Assembly (NCBI GenBank): GCA_028875135.1 | Contig: JAPPFQ010000406.1 | Coordinates: 1 to 9,065 of the forward strand | DNA: 9,065 nucleotides | Direction: 5' to 3' | DNA from: Acidobacteriota bacterium | GTDB taxonomy: Bacteria; Acidobacteriota; Terriglobia; Versatilivoradales; Versatilivoraceae | Shown: positions 6,147 through 9,065 of the stretch, one piece after another | Layout of the letters: the number at the start of each line of letters is the position of its first letter | Position numbering within the stretch: position 1 is the stretch's first letter | Made by a program: the position numbers and the translations under genes | The notes under the pieces: model-generated | Seen by the model: the letters and a program-made list of their open reading frames with translations, nothing else | Database searches by the model: none | Told to the model about the DNA's origin: nothing

Positions 6147-6776
6147 ATGAAAGTACCATCCTGTTACACGACGCGATACGAGAAGGCCCGCCTCATCGAT
6201 CCGGAGAGAGCATCCAATTACATCGCCCACACGATGATTGGAGATCCTGAAGCCGATGCGGTGATCGAACAGCTTGCCCCCCTCGGACCGGGAAAGACAA
6301 TGCAGTTTCTCAGGGCAGCCATCGAACAACAGGACGAGAAGATTCTACGGGAGGCGCCGCCCGTGGTGAGGGAGTTCTTCAAGAGGATAGAATCCCCGCC
6401 CGATTGGCTGGACTTGTCGGCCTTGACTCAGGCCTGCCGCATGTTCCACAGGAATTCGAGACTGATCCTGGGGGCATTTGTCGGAGGCACTCTCGTCGAA
6501 GGATTCTCGACCAATATCGCCAAGTCCTTCTTCATCACCGGTCGGGTGCGCGATCAGGGCGTCAGACGTTTGAAACAGAACAACCGTCACATGATCGAGA
6601 TATTCATGCCGGGCGGCCTGGAGAGGGGTGGGGACGGCTGGAAGCTGTCTGTCCGTGTGCGGATGATCCACGCCCAGGTCAGATACCTGCTGAACAGCTC
6701 GGAAGACTGGGATACGGGCTCCTGGGGCGTGCCGCTCAGCGCGGCGCACGTGGGCTTTGGAATCACCGCTTTTTAA
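6147..6776 (+). CDS. DUF2236 (MpaB/rubber-oxygenase-type) protein, N-terminal part cut by in-frame stop
   Basis: N-terminal 209 residues of an oxygenase MpaB-family (DUF2236) protein. The family includes the heme-dependent latex-clearing protein Lcp and the fungal ER enzyme MpaB. Most bacterial members, including this type, have no assigned substrate. Recognisable stretches are the IGDPEADAVIEQL region near the start, PPDWLDL, FHRNSRLILGAF, VEGFSTNIAKSFFITGRV, RRLKQNNRH and GDGWKLSVRVRMIHAQVRYL, ending in PLSAAHVGFGITAF. The ATG at 6147 was chosen because GGGAGGG (6129-6135) precedes it and family similarity begins right after it. The same frame is open up to a TTG at 6021, but those residues look unlike the family. 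It stops at TAA 6774-6776 in mid-domain, and the missing half continues in the same frame directly after. Composition is less GC-rich than the feo genes. Confidence 0.8.
   Translation: MKVPSCYTTRYEKARLIDPERASNYIAHTMIGDPEADAVIEQLAPLGPGKTMQFLRAAIEQQDEKILREAPPVVREFFKRIESPPDWLDLSALTQACRMFHRNSRLILGAFVGGTLVEGFSTNIAKSFFITGRVRDQGVRRLKQNNRHMIEIFMPGGLERGGDGWKLSVRVRMIHAQVRYLLNSSEDWDTGSWGVPLSAAHVGFGITAF
6774..6776 (+). other. In-frame TAA interrupting the DUF2236 gene
   Basis: The codons run ATC ACC GCT TTT TAA GCC AGG TTG CTG AAA, so both sides are in one frame and no indel is involved. From memory of this family a Ser is typical at this point (TAFS), and TCA to TAA is a single base change. The flanking halves both look well conserved, which suggests that the stop is recent or an error. 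Confidence 0.8.
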
Positions 6777-6782
6777 GCCAGG

Positions 6783-7322
6783 TTGCTGAAACATATGAAA
6801 AACCTGGGTGCTGAATTCAACAACGAGGAGCGAAAAAGCTTTATGGAAGTGTGGCGGTTCTCGGGTTACTTGATGGGTATTCCCGAGACGATTCTGTTTC
6901 GCGATGAACAGGATGCCCTGCAGCTGTTCGAGACCGGCCTCATGTGCGAGCCTCCTCCCGAGACTGAATCTGTCGTGATGGCGAATTCGCTGATCAACTC
7001 CGCTCCATTGGTCATAGGAATTGAAAAACCGGCCGCTCGCCGCAACCTTGCAAAGTACCTGTTCAGCATATCGCGCGCGCTCATCGGGAATCCTCTCGCC
7101 GATCGTCTGATGTATCCGGCCGGCTCGACATTCGGAGTGCTGGCATGGTTCCGAATGCAAGAGCGATATCACCGCATCATGGAAAAGATCTTGCCGGGAC
7201 GTACTCAGGACAACAATTTTACGAGATTCACCTCTCTGCTGGAGGCTTCGGCCTTCGACGAGGCAGGCATCAGCTACCGGTTACCCGACCACGTGTACGC
7301 GGAGGAATCCGGCAAGTGGTGA
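6783..7322 (+). CDS. DUF2236 protein, C-terminal part after the in-frame stop
   Basis: C-terminal part of the same DUF2236 gene, in the same reading frame as the upstream piece and separated from it only by the TAA at 6774. Family-type stretches are LKHMKNLGAEF, EERKSFMEVWRFSGYLMGIPE, LFRDEQDALQLFETG, CEPPPETES, ANSLINSAPLV, ISRALIG and a final GISYRLPDHVYAE. Read through the stop, the two parts give about 391 residues, the expected size for one complete protein. A restart is possible at TTG 6783 or ATG 6795, but no good ribosome site precedes either; only AGG at 6780-6782 is nearby. Taken as it stands this is the remnant of a broken gene. A sequencing error at one base, or a tolerated two-fragment product, are the alternatives. 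Confidence 0.75.
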   Translation: MLKHMKNLGAEFNNEERKSFMEVWRFSGYLMGIPETILFRDEQDALQLFETGLMCEPPPETESVVMANSLINSAPLVIGIEKPAARRNLAKYLFSISRALIGNPLADRLMYPAGSTFGVLAWFRMQERYHRIMEKILPGRTQDNNFTRFTSLLEASAFDEAGISYRLPDHVYAEESGKW

Positions 7323-7343
7323 CGGAACCCCGGGATGCCGTCA
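7320..7343. terminator. Weak stem-loop after the DUF2236 gene
   Basis: TGACGG (7320-7325, including the stop codon) pairs with CCGTCA (7338-7343) around a CCCCGGG centre with mismatches. No T-run follows, so this is at best a weak or factor-dependent terminator. Confidence 0.25.
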
Positions 7344-7415
7344 AACCGACGCCAGCGTCGGGCGGGGGTCCGCTCCGTAACTACGTTCTGGATCAGCAAC
7401 CCCGTCTCCACTCCC

Positions 7416-7580
7416 TTACTTTCGGCTCTCTCCGTCATCCTGGTTGAATCGCCCCTGGATCCAGCCCTCGATTCTGGCCAGGCGTTCCGAAAGCCCCACG
7501 ATATCGACGTGAAGTTTCCAAAGAAACAGAAAGATGGCTGCAAGCCCCCCCAACTGGACAATGGACGTGGTGGTCTCCAT
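7416..7580 (-). CDS. Small single-pass membrane protein, 54 residues
   Basis: Short gene, ATG at 7580, stop TAA at 7416. The product has a polar N-terminus (METTTSIVQ), one hydrophobic helix (about 10-22, LGGLAAIFLFLW), and then an amphipathic, probably coiled-coil stretch KLHVDIVGLSERLARIEGWI (22-41), with a charged tail. A strong AAGGAAGGAG (7591-7600) lies 10 bases before the start. The helix followed by a KLHxDIxxLxERxARxEG pattern resembles a class of small bacterial membrane proteins of unknown function that I know only by their general look. Cellular role unknown. It converges on the DUF2236 gene and is divergent from the OsmC gene, about 197 bases away. The ribosome site, the clean TM-plus-coil layout and the absence of a competing gene on the other strand support it. 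Confidence 0.7.
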   Translation of the reverse strand: METTTSIVQLGGLAAIFLFLWKLHVDIVGLSERLARIEGWIQGRFNQDDGESRK

Positions 7581-7590
7581 TTCGGTTTTG

Positions 7591-7600
7591 CTCCTTCCTT
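7591..7600 (-). promoter_or_regulatory. Ribosome site of the small membrane protein gene
   Basis: AAGGAAGGAG on the minus strand, 10 bases before the ATG at 7580. It is one of the stronger ribosome sites in the window and is the main reason for choosing this frame over the overlapping ones. Confidence 0.65.
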
Positions 7601-7735
7601 CCTACAAACTCATTCCCGAGATTTCCGGTCGAAATTTCGCACTTGCTTTCGACTTGAACACTGTCTGAGGGAGCTATTGGGATTGTACCACGACCGGTCC
7701 CATGGTGATTGCGTGCTAGCATAGGAATCGGGTGC

Positions 7736-7756
7736 GTATGAGCACCCCCTTCATAC
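7736..7756. repeat. Dyad in the OsmC leader
   Basis: GTATGA (7736-7741) and TCATAC (7751-7756) are a perfect 6-bp inverted repeat with a 9-base spacer, ending 21 bases before the OsmC ATG. It could be an operator half-site pair for a peroxide regulator or a 5' leader hairpin. An extended -10-like TGCTAGCAT (7714-7722) lies just upstream, but without a -35. Confidence 0.35.
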
Positions 7757-7777
7757 TCAAAGACAAGGAATCCTCCC

Positions 7778-8227
7778 ATGTCCCAACATCATGTCGAGCT
7801 GCAGTGGCAGCGTGAATCCGCGGATTTCACCTATCGGAGCTACAATCGGGACCACCGGTGGGTTTTCGACGGAGGGGCCGAGGTGCCGGCCTCAGCCTCG
7901 CCGGGCTTTCTGGGGAACCCGGCCTGCGTGGACCCGGAAGAGGCCCTCGTCGCCGCCCTATCGAGCTGCCACCTGTTGACCTTCCTGGCCATCGCGGCCA
8001 AGCGGCGCTTCGTGGTGAATGCCTACAGCGACCGGCCGGTGGGCCACCTGGAACGGGACGGGGAGGGACGCTTCGCCCTGACCCGGGTCAGCCTGAGGCC
8101 CAAAATCGTCTTCGGCGGGGAGCAGCAGCCGTCGCCGGAGCAGCTCCGCCAGATGCACGACATGTCCCACCGGCAGTGCTTCATCGCCAATTCGGTGAAG
8201 ACCCGGGTGACCGTCGAGACCGACTAG
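7778..8227 (+). CDS. OsmC-family protein (thiol peroxidase-like)
   Basis: Cytoplasmic OsmC/Ohr-superfamily protein, 149 residues, normal length. These proteins reduce organic or inorganic peroxides through a reactive cysteine pair. Motifs visible: DPEEALVAALSSCHLLTFL (52-70) with Cys64 and Glu55, and HRQCFIANSVKT (131-142) with Cys134. This is the two-cysteine layout of the family and resembles the OsmC branch more than the Ohr branch. The N-terminal strand includes an Arg/Trp-containing stretch, NRDHRWVFDGG (23-33). AAGGAA (7765-7770) lies 7 bases before the ATG. The leader holds a GTATGA/TCATAC dyad (7736-7756). The next gene is convergent, with 10 bases between stops. Peroxide specificity cannot be told from sequence. 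Single-gene transcription is likely. Confidence 0.92.
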   Translation: MSQHHVELQWQRESADFTYRSYNRDHRWVFDGGAEVPASASPGFLGNPACVDPEEALVAALSSCHLLTFLAIAAKRRFVVNAYSDRPVGHLERDGEGRFALTRVSLRPKIVFGGEQQPSPEQLRQMHDMSHRQCFIANSVKTRVTVETD

Positions 8228-8237
8228 CAGGCAGGCG

Positions 8238-9065
8238 TCACTCCACCACCGTCACCAGGGCTTCCGCCACCGGCCCCCGGGAGACACCGTCCACGGCGAT
8301 CTCGGCGGTCATCAGGCGGCGCACCCAGTCGGCCGCCTCGGGGGCGGTGGCGGCCAGTTGGATCTCGCCTTTCCCCGCGGCCGGCAGGGTGAGCTCGGTG
8401 AACTCGCCGCCGGCGCTCCATCCGTCGGGAGGAACCAGTCGGGCCTGGAAAGTGGCCTCGGTTTCCAGGTTGTTGCGGAGCAGCAGCCGGTATTCCTGGG
8501 ACTGCCCGGGTTTGACCTCGGCCAGGTAGGGCAGCATCCGCGCCCAGAACAGGTCGATGTAGCTGTCGCTGGGTTCGGCCACCAGTTTGCGGAAGACCCG
8601 CTCCTTGCGGTGAATGAAGTCCGAGTACTCCCGCAGCAGCGAGGGGTCGCACTTCCAGACTCCGATGTGACCGGGACAGATCAGGTCGGGGGCCACCTGG
8701 TTCATGACCTCGATGCAGCGTTGGTGCATGTCGAGCTGAAAGCTGTTGCGCAGCACCGTGGTCTGATAGGGCCTCGTCTCCACCTTGCCGCTGACCAGCA
8801 CCTCCTGCAGGAAGTAGTTGTCGCCGGTGAAGGCCACCCACTGGCCGTCGATCTCCCCGCTCAGAACCGAGTGGTACTCGGTCTGGCCGGGAGCGAAGTG
8901 GATGTCGAAGGTGTACTCCTCCCAGTCGAAACGCTCCCGGTCGCTCAAGGTCCGGTCGATGCGGATGGGCTTGTGAAAGGTGCAGGGAGTGGAGCTCCAG
9001 GCGGCCGGATCGGCCAGTACCTGGGCCACCGCATCCAGGGCCCAGCAGCGGGTGCCGTAGAACTG
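8238..9065 (-). CDS. Metallo-beta-lactamase-fold protein with beta-rich tail, N-terminus off the window
   Basis: C-terminal 275 residues of an MBL-fold hydrolase. The frame is open to the right edge (it begins QFYGTRCWALDA), so the GTG at 9029 is internal and the HxHxDH half is missing. Visible family features are a FDIHFAPGQTEYHS stretch (about 53-66 of the visible part) where MBL proteins have the HTPGHT loop, GDNYF (81-85) with the bridging-metal Asp, and CPGHIG (130-135) with the last metal His. The GQT in place of GHT means that one usual His is absent. After about residue 170 comes a beta-rich domain reminiscent of Ig-like NEW3-type modules (QEYRLLLRNN, then FQARLVPPDGW). Substrate unknown. 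The stop is 10 bases from the convergent OsmC stop. Confidence 0.82.
   Translation of the reverse strand, partial: QFYGTRCWALDAVAQVLADPAAWSSTPCTFHKPIRIDRTLSDRERFDWEEYTFDIHFAPGQTEYHSVLSGEIDGQWVAFTGDNYFLQEVLVSGKVETRPYQTTVLRNSFQLDMHQRCIEVMNQVAPDLICPGHIGVWKCDPSLLREYSDFIHRKERVFRKLVAEPSDSYIDLFWARMLPYLAEVKPGQSQEYRLLLRNNLETEATFQARLVPPDGWSAGGEFTELTLPAAGKGEIQLAATAPEAADWVRRLMTAEIAVDGVSRGPVAEALVTVVE

Noticed and set aside
6760..6800. Frameshift in the DUF2236 gene
   Set aside because: Both parts are in the same frame (6147 and 6783 are both multiples of three), so the break is a nonsense codon, not an indel.
6345..7172. 275-codon minus-strand frame across the DUF2236 gene
   Set aside because: Antisense to family-like DUF2236 sequence in both halves; no recognisable product.
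7335..7724. 129-codon plus-strand frame and the overlapping minus frames at 7274-7561 and 7435-7779
   Set aside because: No domains or ribosome sites; the 54-residue minus-strand gene explains the coding signal better.
8224..8841. Minus-strand frame overlapping the MBL protein
   Set aside because: Arg/Gly/Pro-rich shadow of the MBL-fold coding frame, whose GDN and CPGH motifs are in the other frame.
1..9065. CRISPR array, tRNA, rRNA or insertion sequence
   Set aside because: No regularly spaced repeats, cloverleaf-like stretch, transposase frame or terminal inverted repeats were seen.

Overview
The window is a high-GC stretch from a bacterial chromosome. Long, low-complexity antisense reading frames, a split FeoB, DtxR-like proteins with FeoA domains and an OsmC protein fit a Gram-negative-type environmental lineage. 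Acidobacteriota or a relative is my best guess, held weakly because no taxonomic marker gene is present.

Layout, left to right. (1) 3-1535, plus strand: the 3' part of a purine/uracil-type NCS2 permease whose start lies before the window. It carries a C-terminal soluble domain that looks like a degenerate anti-sigma-type ATPase fold. (2) 5649-1546, minus strand: a compact four-gene metal operon. In order of transcription it encodes a DtxR/MntR-type regulator with a FeoA-like C-terminus, a membrane-anchored DtxR-FeoA-FeoA fusion, the FeoB G-protein half, and the FeoB membrane half. The last three are coupled by overlapping stop and start codons (TGATG and ATGA). (3) 5650-6146: a regulatory region with a sigma70-like promoter and an iron-box-like palindrome at 5755-5773, facing a doubtful 78-codon ORF. 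(4) 6147-7322, plus strand: a DUF2236 (MpaB/rubber-oxygenase-type) gene cut in two by a single in-frame TAA. (5) 7580-7416, minus strand: a short membrane protein of 54 residues. (6) 7778-8227, plus strand: an OsmC-family peroxide-reductase-like protein. (7) 9065-8238, minus strand: the C-terminal part of a metallo-beta-lactamase-fold protein with a beta-rich tail, running off the window.

How they work together. The minus-strand operon is a ferrous-iron uptake system: FeoB supplied as two polypeptides, two FeoA domains delivered on one membrane-tethered sensor-like protein, and a soluble metal-dependent repressor at the head of the operon. Both DtxR-like proteins carry the MntR-type metal ligand pattern (Asp/His/Glu/Glu/His) rather than the DtxR-type Met/Cys pattern. 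The palindrome upstream of the operon is a natural autoregulatory operator. The flanking genes (permease, DUF2236, OsmC, MBL protein) show no clear functional tie to iron. The 5.7-7.8 kb segment is visibly AT-richer than its neighbours.
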